From: Carettochelys insculpta
Taxonomy: Eukaryota > Chordata > Testudines > Carettochelyidae
DNA length: 64,000 nucleotides
Assembly (NCBI RefSeq): GCF_033958435.1
Contig: NC_134137.1
Location: 170,513,501 to 170,577,500, forward strand
Direction of reading: 5' to 3'
Below are positions 32,978 to 44,805 of this stretch, one piece after another. Below the pieces are notes generated by a model. It made no database searches. It had not been told where the DNA came from and saw only the letters and a program-made list of their open reading frames with translations. Every line of letters begins with the position of its first letter. Positions within the stretch are counted from its first letter, which is position 1. A program made the position numbers and the translations under genes.

Positions 32978-34739
32978 GATCTCACTTGAAGTTCTCTGTC
33001 ACTATGAAGCCTCATGGTAAAGTAAATTCTGCATGAGAGAGAAGTTTGACCTCAAAAGCAGCAAACTGTTTTCAGTCTCACTAGCATAAGATTTCCAAAG
33101 GCTGTTAACACATCTATAATTCTCTAGATATATTTATAAGCTTCTGGCCTCTTGTTTTGGAGCATTGTTAGTGCACAGTTCAGGTGAGGATAATATTCCA
33201 TTGATAGCACTATGACAGGTTTCCTAATGGACAGATTCTGTCACACTTACTAAAAATAAGGATTAGTTTCTGGAATAGTTCCACTGAAATCGACAGGATT
33301 ATATGCAGACTACTGCAATAATTGTAAATTATGGCAACAGAATTTGCTCCTAAATAATTAAAACTGCTCCAGTTATAGCTAAGGGACATTTATTCCAAAC
33401 CACTATGTCCTGGGAAACTAAAATAAAGAGACAAGCCTACCACTTGGATGGATAATGAGCCAGTTGTTATTGACCACAAAAATCAGAGGGCACTTCTGTC
33501 AATGTTTCAGAAGTAAGCAAGGCTACTGATGATATTACACACAAATTCAGATGCTATGATCAAATGGAAGTGCAATATGTCATGTACTGAATGAGAATGG
33601 TGAACAAGAACTCTTGCTATAATGGATATGGGTATTAGAACGGAGAGAAAAGTCTATGCTAGATGATGACAACATTGGCCTGTGGTAACTAAGATCTTGC
33701 TTTATGGAGAGTTAATAATAGGTTATAAGCTAAAGTGAACAGGAAGGATTTTTGGTGAGCTTTCTAAAGAGGAAGTGACTCAGTTTCTCTGCAGAAATAG
33801 GTGGGGCTGTAAAAGTTATGGAACAACCCTCAAATGTGTAGAGTCCCTGGAAGTGGACAGAGCGGAATGTTGTATCCTGGATCAGGAAAGCCTTTAATTA
33901 GTACACAGTGGCACAGTGTGCCTTCAGCCGTAACATCTCACACTATGATCCTGTCAGATTTCACAACCTCAGAAGGATCAGGCAGAGTCATTATGGGGAA
34001 AAAAAAACACAGGTGGTGTGGGGAGTGGTGATGGTGGTGATGGTGATTCAGTGCATGGTACTCTTCCCACTGAGTCAGCCAATTCGAAGTGTGTCGGGGG
34101 GGGGGGGGGCGGGGGGGTAGAGGAATCTGCTACTGGAAGCCCTGCCTTGTAGATCAGATATTATTTTTTTAAAGCTGCTGTTCCACCAGATGTATCTCAC
34201 AGCATGGATTCCTCCTGCTTTTTGGGCTGTAATTGTTGCCTATGGGTAGAAATTTCCAAAGCACTGAAATCCTATTTTCAAAAGTAACATTCAATGAGAG
34301 TTGAACCTTGTGTATGCAAACACTTACATGTGTTCTATATCTAAAAATTTAGGTAAGATTAGCTACAGCACGCTGGGATATGAAAAAAAAAATCATGTTC
34401 CGAAGGGTGTAATTAAGCTGGCCTAAACTTAAAGATAGACATTGCTTGGCTGATGGAAGAACTCTTACATTGAACTGATACCCCCATCACACTCTGGGGG
34501 TAGGGGTGCATGGATATACTGCAGTGATGAGAAACCTCTTTGATGAGAATGATGAGCAGCTGTATCACTTCTGAAAATGGAACTTACTCCCAAGTCATGT
34601 GGGCACTTTTGGAAATTTAACCCACTGTCACTCTTGGGGCCTGGTCCAACTCTCATAGAAATCAAGGGAAAGATACCCACAGATGTCACAAACTCTTTGT
34701 AGAAGGTATCAGTTCTGTTTCTCACCAAATGTGTACCTG
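32978..34739. other. Unassigned stretch
   Basis: Positions 34245-34310 and 34565-34690 resemble old palindromic amniote repeats ('CCTATTTTCAAAAGTAACAT'). A G-run interrupted by one C is at 34096-34117. No coding signal. Confidence 0.3.
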
Positions 34740-35460
34740 GCCCTCAACAAGTAATTAATATTAATATGTTCATTAATGACTTGAAGGGTGGAGTCAATGT
34801 GTAAAAATTGTGGTCAGTGCCGGGCTAGGAGTGGTTGCAAGCAATTTGGAAGACAGGATTAGAATTCAAAATTATATTGATAACCTGGAGGACTGGTCTA
34901 AAACCAATAAAATAAAATTCAGTAGAGACAAGTGCAAAATACTATTCCTGGAAAAGAAAAAAAAATCAAAAGTACAAAACTGGGAGTACCTGGCTGGGCA
35001 GCAGCATTGCTGAACAGGATCTGAGGGCTCTAGTGGATCATAAATTGAAAACAGGCTAGAGTGCGATGCTGTTGTAAAATAGGCAACCATCATTCTGGGA
35101 TGTAACAACAGGAATGTCGTATGTCAGAGATGGGAAGTATTTGTTCCACCCTAGTCCACACTGGTGAACCCCAAATGGAGTCTTGTGTCCAGTTTAGGGC
35201 ATCATACTTCAGGAATATGGACACATTGGAGAACCCAGAGAAGAGCAACCAAAATGATAAAATGTTTAGACCTCTGAGTGAGGGTTGAAAGACTTAGGAA
35301 TGCTGTGTCTAAAGGAGAGAAGTCTAGGGGTGTTTAAGTGTGTGCCTGAGACTTGGTAACAGTCTTCTAATGTGTAAAAGTTTGTCATACCAAGGATGCT
35401 CAGTTGTCTCCATATTGACAGAGGATAGGTCAAGAAGTAATCAGCATAGCTCCATTTTTA

Positions 35461-36346
35461 GCAGTGACTGAAGAAATCATTGCTGATAAAAGCTTGCAGA
35501 TAACACAAAAGTTTGTGGGAATGGTAAATAATAAAGGGGACAGGTCATTTATTCAGAACAATCTGGCTTGCTTGTTAAGCTGGAGGCAAGCAAATAACAT
35601 GCATTGTAACATGGTTAAGTGTAAATGTATAAAATCTAGAGAACAAAGAATGTAGAACAAAATTACAGGATGGGGAAACTATTGTGGGAAGCAATGACTC
35701 TGAATTAATATTTGTGGGTGGTGGTAGATAATCAGCTCACTATGAGCTAAAGTGATCCTTGGGTGTGTGAACAGGGGACTCTTGAGGAGGACTAGGGGTT
35801 TTGGCACTGGTGTGATCTCTGCTGGAATAATGTGTCCAGTTCCGGTATCCACAATTCATAATGGATGCCGGTGAATTGGAGAGGGATCAGAGAAAAGCCA
35901 AGAGAATGATTGAAGTATAAAAGAACATGCCTTAGGTGTCAGACTTAAGGAGCTCACTCTATTTTGCTTAACGAAAAAAAAGTTAAGGGGTGACCTGATC
36001 TCAGTTACCAAGTACCTATATGGGGAACTAGCACTTGATAAGGGACTCAGCAATCTAGCAGAGAAAGGTGGAACACAGTCCAGTGGTTGGAAGTTGAAAC
36101 TAGACAAATTCGGACTGCTAATAAGATGTAAATGCTGAGCAGTGAGTCTAATTAACCATTGGGACAATTGACTTAGGGTCAAAGCAGAGTCTTCATCAGT
36201 GATGATTTTAAAATCAAGATTGATTTATTTTTCTATGGGATATACTATAAATATTATTGGGGAAGAAGTTCTAAGTCATGTGCCGTACAGGGGGTCAGGC
36301 TAAATGACCACCACTCTCCCTCTGGCCTTGGAATCTATCAATTTAG
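35461..36346 (+). mobile_element. CR1 LINE (b), 5'-truncated, nested in CR1 (a)
   Basis: It begins in the CR1 RT/tail region and finishes with the 3' end 'GGGTCAGGCTAAATGACCAC' and 'CTGGCCTTGGAATCTATCAA'. CR1(a) is interrupted exactly between the codons for EDRSRS and the 'GGTTAGATATTAGG' block. Flanks TTTTTAGCA and TTTTCAGCA may be the duplication. Confidence 0.75.
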
Positions 36347-36482
36347 TTTTCAGCAAGTAGAATGTAGGTTAGATATTAGGAAGAAGATTCTAACTGCCAG
36401 GTTACCTAGGGAGATTATGGAATCCCCATCACGGGATATTTTTAAGAACAGGTTAATCAAACCTTTTGGAGTTAGTCTAAAT

Positions 36483-36650
36483 CCGTGGTTCTCTCCCTAT
36501 TTACCATTTTGCATCACACACACAGATCTCTGTGTGCTATGTGGGCTGCAGCCATGCACTCTGTGCTATGTACATGGTCCTGAGGAGGTCACATGGGCCA
36601 TGGCTGTGAATTAACTGGGCCACAAGTGGCATGTGGATTGAGACCCACTG
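36483..36650. mobile_element. hAT remnant
   Basis: Left CCGTGGTTCTCTCCC and right GGATTGAGACCCACTG (reverse CAGTGGGTCTCAATCC) are decayed hAT ends. They interrupt the 3' part of CR1 (a). The 8-bp flanks do not agree. Confidence 0.6.
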
Positions 36651-36789
36651 ATCCAAGGACTACTTAATTCTGCCTCAGAGCAGGGAAGTAGGCTAGACTC
36701 TTGGGGCCTTCCAGCCATCTGTTTCTATGGCTCTATAAGGCATATAATAAAAATATTGACCCAAAATTCTCCTGAGCACTTGTGGCCAT

Positions 36790-37880
36790 TAGAGGTCCCA
36801 CAGAATCATAGAATCCTAGGGCTGGAAGGGACCTCAGGAGGTCATTGAGTCCAGCTCCCCACCTAAAGCAGATCAACCCCAACTAAATCATCCCAGGCAG
36901 GACTTTGTCAAGCCAGGTGTCATGGCTCCTTCCCCACTCTAGCAAGAAAAATGCAGAAGTGGGGGCCAGCAAAAGTACCTCCAAAACCTTATCTACCAGG
37001 TTTTGGTATAAACTTCCCCCCAAAAGTCCTAAAAACCTTAGATTTTTGGGATAAAGTTCGCTGACACCACCCAAATAATAATTAGGAAACCAGGGAGAGA
37101 CTACTTGGGAAATCTCAACCCCAAATGTAAAAACCAGGACACAAACATTAACCAATACCAGGTTAATAAAAAGAAAAAGAGAGAACTTTTTATTATTACA
37201 ACAATATTCGTGTTGCAAGCCTCATGACTCGATGGAAGAGTCACAAAGTAAAACACAGGGGGAGTCTCCACCATGGGCCTAGAACTTAGTTACGAGGAGA
37301 GTAAAAGAACATTTCTAAAAAGTCCACAGACATCAGACCCCACTTCCCAAACCAAAAAACAATAAAGCCTAATGGATCTATCTAAACTTTACCCTACTTA
37401 CAGAAGATTGGAGGGCCTGTTCTTGGAGGGAGACATTCTGTGTCTCTCTCCCTCATGGCTGGAAAGAAGAATCAAAAAAAGACAGAGAACAGAAGGAGAG
37501 CCAAAATTCAATTCTTACCTACCTTCCTATAGGCCAACCCCACCTGGCTTAGGAGGTTAACCCTTTTACTCCCAGACTGCTGGCTAACCCTCATGATCAT
37601 GACACCAGGACTTAAAAACCTCTAGGGATGGAGATTCCACCACCTCTCTAGATAACATATTCCAGTGCTTCACCACTCTCCTGGTGAAATAGTTTTTCCT
37701 AATATCCAGCCTACACCTCTCCCTCTGTAACTTCAGACCATTGCTCCTTGTTCTGCCATCTGTCACCACTGAGAAGAGCCTTGCTCCATCCCCTTCAGCA
37801 ATTTGAAGGCTGGAATCAAATTGCCCCTCACTCTTCTCTTCTGCAAACTAAATAAGCCTATATCCCCAGGTCCCATGTTA
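36790..37880 (-). mobile_element. CR1 3' end, split by a solo LTR
   Basis: CR1 pieces are 36790-36917 ('GAATCATAGAATCCTAGGGC') and 37605-37880 ('ACTTAAAAACCTCTAGGGAT', 'CCAGTGCTTCACCACTCTCC', 'CCATTGCTCCTTGTTCTGCC'). They are consecutive in CR1 once the LTR is removed. Confidence 0.9.
36913..37609. mobile_element. Solo LTR of an endogenous retrovirus (687 bp)
   Basis: The LTR is 36918-37604. It begins TGTCATGGCTCC and ends TCATGATCATGACA, so it has TG...CA ends with an inverted TGTCATG/CATGACA, and is flanked by a perfect 5-bp duplication CCAGG (36913-36917, 37605-37609). There is no internal gag/pol/env sequence, so the provirus was reduced to one LTR by LTR-LTR recombination. Orientation is not settled. 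Confidence 0.9.
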
Positions 37881-38310
37881 TTCTTTATAGGAATAAAGCT
37901 GCTAACTGTCTTCCAACTTGAATGAGTCATTGAAAAGCTACAGCAATTAGTTTGGTGGTAAAACAAAACAAAGCAGCAGAAATGTAGCACTTTAAAGACT
38001 AACAAAATGATTTTTTCCGTGATGAGCTTTCATGGGACAGACCCACTTCTTCAGATCAATTTCATTTCCAATACAGACTGACATTTATAAGTACAGAGGA
38101 CCAAAAAAAAATTGCAATAAAAACTGACAAATCAAACAGGATACAAGGAAGAGGGTAAGGGCTGGGGGGATGTTAATTGTCCTGTCTGAGATAATTATGA
38201 GCATCAAAGGAAGGGAAGCAGTCCTTGTAACGCGTGAGGTAATTGATGTCTCTGTTCATACCACGTGTTAATGTGTCAAATTTGAATACGTATTCTAACT
38301 GACAAAGTTC

Positions 38311-38780
38311 TCACTCTAATCTGTTGTTAAATGCTTTTTGTTCCAGGACACAAATTCTCAGGTCTTTAACAGAATGGCCCACTCCATTGAAGTATTCACG
38401 GAGGGGCTTATGTGTATCGAGTTTCTTGATGTCTGCTCTGTGTCCATTTATTCTTTGGTGAAGGTTTTGCCCAGTCTGTCCAATGTACATAATGTTAGAG
38501 CATTGTTGGAACATAATAGCATATATAATGTTGCTGGAAGTGCACAAGAACTTGCTTTGATCATGTAATTAACATGGTTAGGTCCAGTGATGGTATCCCC
38601 AGAATAAATATATGGACAAAGTTGGTAGTGGGGTTTGTTGCAAGGAAAAGTTTCAGGATTAGTACTGCAGTGGCATAGGCTGTGATAGCTGGTGAGAATC
38701 TTTCTCAGATTAGGAGGTTGATGATAGGAAAGGACAGGCCTGTGACCTAGAGCCTTCTGGAGTGTAGCATCCTGATCCAA
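38311..38780 (-). pseudogene. PLE linker and GIY-YIG endonuclease
   Basis: The linker reads PVLSYHQPPNLRKILTSYHS and ETFPCNKPHYQLCPYI, matching the family's FPC-x-n-C-P-x-I Cys pattern, in one frame (38448-38780). The endonuclease reads SNIIYAIMFQQCSNIMYIGQ then RINGHRADIKKLDTHKPLRE and GHSVKDLRICVLEQ, in another (38311-38547). So a frameshift lies around 38545. The IYAI (GIY-equivalent) and YIG boxes, the catalytic Arg in RINGH and the GHS-x-x-DL block are all present. The domain nicks target DNA for insertion. Confidence 0.9.
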
Positions 38781-39149
38781 AATAGGTTGTAGATTTTTAA
38801 TGATGCATTTCAGGGGTTTGAGTTGGAGGCTATAGGCGATGACAAGTGGTGTTCTGTTGTTGATCTTCTTGGGCTTATCTTGAAGTAGCTGTTTTCTGGG
38901 TATTCATTTGGCCCTGTCAATTTGTTTTTTACTTCTCCTGGTGGTAATTCAGTTTTATATATGATTGGCGGAGGACTTGTAGTTTTCGGTCTCTGTCAGT
39001 AGGATCAGAGCAGATGTGATTGTATCTAAGGGCTTGACTGTAAATGATGGATTGTGTGGTGTGAGCTGAATGGAAGTTGGAGGCATGTAGGTAACTGTAG
39101 CAGTCGGTGAGTTTCCAGTAGAGGGTGGTGTCGATATGGCCATCAGTGA

Positions 39150-39927
39150 TTTGTACTGTGGCATCCAGGAAATTTATTTCTCATGTGGAATAGTCAAGGC
39201 TGAGATTGATGGTAGGATGCAGGTTGTTAAAATTGCTGTGGAATTCTTCCAGAGTCTCTGTACCGTGGGTCCAAATTATAACGATGTCATCAACATAGCG
39301 TAAGTAAAGGAGGGGTAACAGGATGAGAGCTAAGGAATCGTTGTTCTAAGACATCCATAAAGATGTTAGCATACTGTGGGGCAATGCGGGTACCCATAGC
39401 AGTGCTGCTAATCTGGAGGTATAAGTTGTCCCCAAATTGGAAATAATTGTGGGTGAGGACAAAGTTACGTAGGTCAGCCACCAGATTTGCTGTAGTAACA
39501 TCAGGGATGCTATTCCTGATAGCTTATAGTCCATCTTCATGTGGAATATTAGTGTAGAGAGCCTCTACATCCATTGTGGCAAGGATGGTGTTGTCGGGAA
39601 GGTTTCCAATGTTCCATAATTTCCTCAGGAAGTCAGTGGTATCTCAGAGATAGCTAGTAGCGCTGGTGGTGTAGGGTTTGAGGACGGAGTCTACATAGTT
39701 GAAGACTCCAGTAGTAAGGGTACCAATACCTGAAATGATAGGGTCTCCTGGGTTTCCTGGTTTGTGGATTTTTAAACAGTAAATAGAATAATCCAGGTCA
39801 GGGCTCAGATGGTGTGTCTGAGTGAATTTGGTCTTCAGTGTAGAAGCAGAGAGTTCCTGAAGTAGATGGTGTAGTTTCTTTTGGAATTCCAAAGTGGAAT
39901 CTGACGAAAGAGGTCTGTAAAATGTGG
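39150..39927 (-). pseudogene. PLE reverse transcriptase, 5'-truncated
   Basis: PLE reverse transcriptases are related to telomerase RT and copy the element RNA at a nicked target. Visible on the minus strand: YCLKIHKPGNPGDPIISGIGTL (about 39720-39790), VDSVLKPYTTSATSYL, then motif A as ATMDVEALYTNIPHEDGL (about 39530-39590), motif B as AMGTRIAPQYANIFMDVLEQRF (about 39345-39410), and motif C with the catalytic YVDD encoded at 39286-39297, followed by IVIIWTHGTETLEEF. The N-terminal part is missing. At least one frameshift lies between motifs B and C, and stops occur after TSYL and in DGL-x-AIRN. Catalytic Asp residues in A and C are kept. Confidence 0.9.
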
Positions 39928-39937
39928 TAGTTTGGTG

Positions 39938-41038
39938 CTAGTCATCACTGATCATAGAGCAATAGTGGCTATCTCACCTTCGATGTTCCAAAGCCGTCTT
40001 ATATTGCAAGCTTTTCAGGCAGACATTGTGTCTCTGTACACATATGTCAGTGGAGCCCCTAGAACATAGAAGCCTGATCATTATTGTGGGCTTTGAAAGC
40101 TACTGCTGCTTCTGTTGCTCTGCCATTGGGGTAGTCCCTGCCTGTTGCTCTTTTGGAAATTTTGGGAACATGGCTGCACAGGTTTCTTTCTTTTGCTCTT
40201 AAGTGGTTCATCATGACAACCTTCTACTTTTTCTCTGTCCATTAATTTTTCTCTTGCTCACACTCATCTTCCACTTGCTTGCTCTCCTACGCAATTTTAT
40301 TGGTCCCAAGAAAACAAAATTAAATAATTACTACTTCCTTTCCGATACCTGTGATGGGCCACCATCTCTGATACAAATGCTATTGGAAGGATGACAGGCG
40401 TTTATGGATCTCTTTGCAGTAGGAGTTATTGACCCCAGTGTCAGATGGACAGGTGCTAAAGGAGCTCTCAAATTAGGGGAGACACCTCTTTGGGGATCCG
40501 TGAAATTTGGAGAAGACACTTTGCTGAAGACTTTTTTATGTGTGTGTGAGGCACTTCCTGAGGATACATGGGCATGAGAGGAATTCTACTCACGTGAGGG
40601 GCTGCCACACCACAGTAATATTCTTCCAAGCCATGCAAGATCACCTTCGCTAGTATTTCTTCCTGTAAACTGGCACTTCTTGCACAAGTTGTGCTGAACA
40701 TTTCTCTTGTTTTTTTTTCCACTTACCTTTTCACTCATTCCCACTCTGCTTCCCCACCTCATACTTTCTTTGATGGATAGATGTGAGTACTCACGCTAAC
40801 CCACTGAGGTAAGACACAAGCTGAGGAGGACACACAGTGCAAAGAACAGAGCTGTGTCTCTTTAGTTCTCAAGCACCTGTGACATGCAAATTTTGTTTTC
40901 TCCACAGAGAAAAGCTGTTGAAAACTTTTTTCAGTTTTCCTGCAAAATCTGTAATTTGGGAAAAAGAGTTTTTTAAACTACAAGCTGATGGCAAAAATTC
41001 CAAATACACACTGAAAATCAGCAGTGGTTCACACAACA
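39938..41038. other. Unassigned stretch
   Basis: Positions 40030-40110 faintly resemble the 3' end of an L2-type LINE ('AGTGGAGCCCCTAGAACATA'). The rest is unassigned. Confidence 0.3.
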
Positions 41039-41323
41039 TTGTAAACTGACTCGGGGTAGCTTCACAAAAAAAAAAAAAGCAGTCCCATTACTCTTCAAGG
41101 TGCTACAGGACTGCTTGTTTATAGTAAACTGAAAACAAGCAGTCCTGTAGCACTGTGAAGATTAACCAATTCATGAGGTAATGAACTTTCATGAGTAAAA
41201 AGACCAAAATCTCACTACCTGCTAAATAAATTTTAGTCTTTAAGGTGCTACAGGACCGCTTTTTTTTTTTTTTGTGAAGCCACAGACTAACATGGCTACC
41301 CTTCTGAGACTGTTGTAAATTGA
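41039..41323. mobile_element. Multi-inverted PLE tail insertion with 11-bp target duplication
   Basis: The unit is 41050-41312. Flanks TTGTAAACTGA and TTGTAAATTGA differ at one base. Inside are four alternating pieces of PLE tail: minus (GGTAGCTTCAC, A13, GCAGTCCC), plus (GGTGCTACAGGACTGCTTGT), minus (ACAAGCAGTCCTGTAGCACT to GAACTTTCATGAGT) and plus (TTTTAGTCTTTAAGGTGCTA to the terminus GGCTACCCTTCTGAGAC). Confidence 0.8.
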
Positions 41324-41494
41324 GTTTAGCACAGGTTTCTCAACTGAGCACACACAGTATTCAGGCAAGGAGGGCAGAGGTAGGAGAAATTCAGTGAACT
41401 AAGTTGCAGTGAACTTCATTTAACAACTATTCATCTGTTTAAAGTTTGGATTCTTTTGGAGTATCCATATAATTCACATTACTGATTTGTTTAT

Positions 41495-41690
41495 GAGCAC
41501 TAATGTTAAAGAATTTATCCTCACAACACTGCTGTATTATCTCCATTTTACAGATAGGGAATGGAAGTACAGAGAGATTAAATGACTTTCTCCAAAGTAA
41601 CAGAAGAAGCCTGGAATGGACTTACTTTTCTTGACTGGGAGGCAGTACTTTAACCATAAGCCCACCCATCCTTCCTTCTGGCCTATTTAC
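41495..41690 (-). repeat. MIR SINE relic
   Basis: The plus strand has 'TCCTCACAACACTGCTGTAT', 'TCTCCATTTTACAGATAGGG', 'AGAGAGATTAAATGACTT', 'GTAACAGAAGAAGCCTGG': MIR blocks in reverse-complement order. Confidence 0.8.
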
Positions 41691-44659
41691 AAGCGGATGA
41701 CAAGCATTGTCCACAGCTGAGGCCAGCAGTATCAACAAAAGCCAATATATGTATTGGAAGTGTAGCCAGTGAAGAAAAGGCTGAGCGTGGGGTCCCTCCT
41801 GAGGTAGCTTCAGGGATGCTTCATACAGATGTGAGGTTTCCTTGCTTCAAAATAATCTTTGTTCTTTAACTAGAGATATTAAAATCCTAGATCTATGCAC
41901 CCTGAAATGCAGGGGGAAGTTTGGATCCAAAACCGAATCTAAACATTATTGCTTCCCTGGCTGTGTAACAGTGCAAATATATTAATGTTTTTCATAGTTT
42001 TTAAAAATCAAAATGGTTTCTAAATTTACCACAATGTCATACAAAAAATTAATTCATGCCATGGCAGTATATATGAGGGGCTCTCTCTTTGGGGTGGGTG
42101 AATGGACCGGCTGGCGTAGAGCAACCTGGATTCCAAGCAGGCTGGTGTAGAAGTTCTACCTCCTCTGCACACTAGGGTCAGTGTGGCACCAGTTGAACAA
42201 TCCTGCACAGGGTCGCTAAATCTGAAGGATGGCTCTGCTCAAAGAGAAGACTACTGTGGGAATGGTGTGTCCGGTTTTGGTGTCTGCACTTTAAAATAGG
42301 TATTGAAAAACTAGAGTAGATGCTAGGAAGAGCTACCAAAGGCAAAGAAAAGAGAAAATCAGAGCTATGGAATCCATGCCTCCAAACATAAGACATGAGA
42401 TGCTCAGTTCATTTACAGGTAACTTGGCCATAGCCAATGGATAGCTACCTGGACATATGGAAAATGTCAGAGGCCAATGGGTCTTTTAAACAAAACTGGG
42501 TGCCGTTCTAAAGAATGTTTTATTTCACCCACAAGATTTATGTTCAATTTTATTCGTATACAAAGTAATGAAGAGCTATTCCCTCCACTGCAGAGCTTCT
42601 GGATGAAATTCTAAGGCCTGTGTCATGCAGAAGATTAGCCCTCATGGTCATACTGGTCCTTCTTGCTTTCAACATTATGATCTTGACTATTTGAATTACA
42701 GAATTAGTGGCTGATGGGAATACAGGAAGTACAATGCAATATAGGACTTGAAAAAATGGTCATATAGTCATACATGATAATTGCTTCAATATGGCTAACA
42801 GATGAGTGTCAGGCGTTTGAAAATTGGCTGAAAGATAATAAATGAAGCATAAAGTTTAACAACAAGATGTCAAAATATGAGGGACGTGTGCAGTGAGCTA
42901 CCTTTGAGGTCTAGTTTTATTGAAAGCCTTTACTCATCGGACATGAAAGAAAAACAGCACACTCATTATTAGACTGTACTAAACTGGGAGATGTTTCACT
43001 CATAAATGAGGAATAAAATATGCTTTGAAGGGAAAGGAACAGCATTCTGCTACTTGTTTCACAGATTACTTCCTGAGAAATGCTTTGGCCACAATGCCAT
43101 CGGGAACTTGAATTTCAGTTTTTGTGTTTAAGATAGTACTAATGTTCTAAAATATACCATAATCAGAAAAACAAAATCACACTGCTGTGCTGGGGAATGA
43201 CTGATCTAGTCTACAAAGATACATTCAGAATTTAACTTCTATGGGGATTTAATCTAGTCTGTCTGCCCCTGTCTGGCTATCTAATCTATCTGTCAAAAAA
43301 AGTTGGTTTTTACACCTTTTGTACTAAATAGTAACATGGTATCATTAGGGTTCACTAGTCAAAAGGCACTCAACTGAAGGATGGCACTTTAGCAGTGCAG
43401 TTCTAACCTCCAGCTTCACTGTCAGTGTTGGACAGAAGCCCAAATCCTATTTTAAGTCTTGAACCCACAGATACATGACCTCATTCTGTCATGATTTTCT
43501 CTGCATGAAGCAAAACGTACCTACACATTTCAGTTCACAGATGCCCCCTCAACAGAAGAGCTTTCTCCAGTCATCGTAACAATGTGGCTGGCATTGAGTA
43601 GGAATGAGGGGCATCAAAAGGTGAGGTGGTTCAGGTTCATTTAGGTTTCATGCTTGTGGAAACTAATCACAATCTTCTCGGCGGGGTCTCCTTCTGTGCT
43701 TCTCGTCCATTCCAACCATTAGCTCCAATATTTTAACAGACTCTGATCTGTCTTACTTCCCCTGACTCCATCCTTCTTGGTCCTTGGTATCCAATTTTCT
43801 TTCCAGGTCCCTCAATTACAAACACTTTAGCCCCTATACTTCTATTTGCCCTTCTTCAAAACTTACCAAGAAAGGCCCAGTGACTGCGAGGAATATTTGT
43901 GGAACCAACATCCAAATTGCATAAACTCCATCCCATTCAACCTCACAGAAAAGGGAACATATAAGCCTGGTTAACCCTAGAGTCTCCAAGTTGCACCTGG
44001 CATCTGTGCTAACACATAGCTGTCCATTGCTCTCATTGCAGTACATCTGCATGAGCCACCCTGTTTTGAGAATGCACAGTGTACTTCAAGCACATGCAGT
44101 ACTTTCTGCAACAACAGCTGGGCTTGTGGATTGTTGCAACTCTGCCTCCATTGCTAACACAACTCCCTAGAGCAGATGAACAAGGTCTGCGACATATTAT
44201 GTATATTCTACACTTGCTCAAGCTTTTCATTTGATGCGATGAATGCTGTGGCTGATTCTATCCTGCACAAGGAAGACAGTGGGCTTCTGTTGTGTTAAAC
44301 TGTTCCATTTCTGCTGTCATGCCAGAGAAGAGTTAGCCTTCTCCTGTGACTCTTCTGGACTGACTGGGAACCTGGCAGCCTACAGCATCCATGAGGAGTG
44401 GCAGTGCTGAAAGAGGAAGGAGGTTTGAGGGGGCTTTTGGCTGTTGGTATTACTGAAATTATGACTTTCTATTTTGTTGCACAGTTATTTTGATTATTTT
44501 GGTAGGATTGAAGTTCTCTCCCTTGTTCTGTCTCCCTTTAAAGTGCTGAGATGAGAATTGTTCTGGCCTGGTCTAGAAAGAAGCGTTTCTGTCAAGCGTA
44601 TCTATGAGATCTAGCTAGTGCTCCACGATGGTGTCGTCCCTACCTCAGCCCTTTCAGTA
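41691..44659. other. Mostly unassigned, with a small CR1 remnant
   Basis: Positions 42245-42350 read on the plus strand like the CR1 PHLEYCVQFWSP region ('GGTGTCTGCACTTTAAAATA', 'TATTGAAAAACTAGAGTAGA'). The rest has no recognised feature. Confidence 0.4.
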
Positions 44660-44805
44660 TCACCCACTGTAGTCTCTCTTTCAACCAGTTCTGTATCCAC
44701 CTTTCACACCTGGTATTAATCTCCATTTTCTCCATTAATCCCCATTTCAACTAATAATTTTTCATGTGGAGCTGGATGAAATGCCTTTTAAAAGTCACCA
44801 ATAGT
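44660..44805 (-). mobile_element. CR1 LINE fragment
   Basis: 'TCAACCAGTTCTGTATCCAC', 'GGTATTAATCTCCATTTTCT' and 'CATGTGGAGCTGGATGAAAT' are the same CR1 RT region seen at 13330-13410, in the same orientation, and diverged. Confidence 0.7.

Larger units (their letters stand above)
34740..36735 (+). mobile_element. CR1 LINE (a), interrupted by a second CR1 and a hAT remnant
   Basis: Pieces are 34740-35460, 36347-36482 and 36651-36735. The first encodes the region after the RT catalytic box: VASNLEDRIRIQNYIDNLEDWSKTNKIKFSRDKCKILFL at about 34828-34950, a clear CR1 signature. Later it decays with frameshifts through the PHLEY-equivalent region (about 35150-35200). The 3' untranslated part resumes after the CR1(b) insertion with 'TAGGTTAGATATTAGGAAGA' and ends 'TTCCAGCCATCTGTTTCTAT'. 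Confidence 0.85.
37948..39937 (-). mobile_element. Penelope-like element, 1970 bp, with 10-bp target duplication
   Basis: TAGTTTGGTG at 37948-37957 and 39928-39937 brackets 37958-39927. On the minus strand it reads the RT domain (5'-truncated at 39927), a Cys-bearing linker, the GIY-YIG endonuclease, a 3' untranslated region, and the tail (GATCTGAAGAAGTGGGTCTG, GAAAGCTCATCAC, TTTTGTTAGTCTTTAAAGTG). The tail stops about 35 nt short of the terminus seen elsewhere. Frameshifts and stops inactivate it. Confidence 0.92.

Noticed and set aside
32702..32985. 8-bp target duplication around the hAT-like element at 32.7 kb
   Set aside because: The flanking 8-mers GTCCCATG and GATCTCAC do not match, so I kept the element at lower confidence and claim no duplication.
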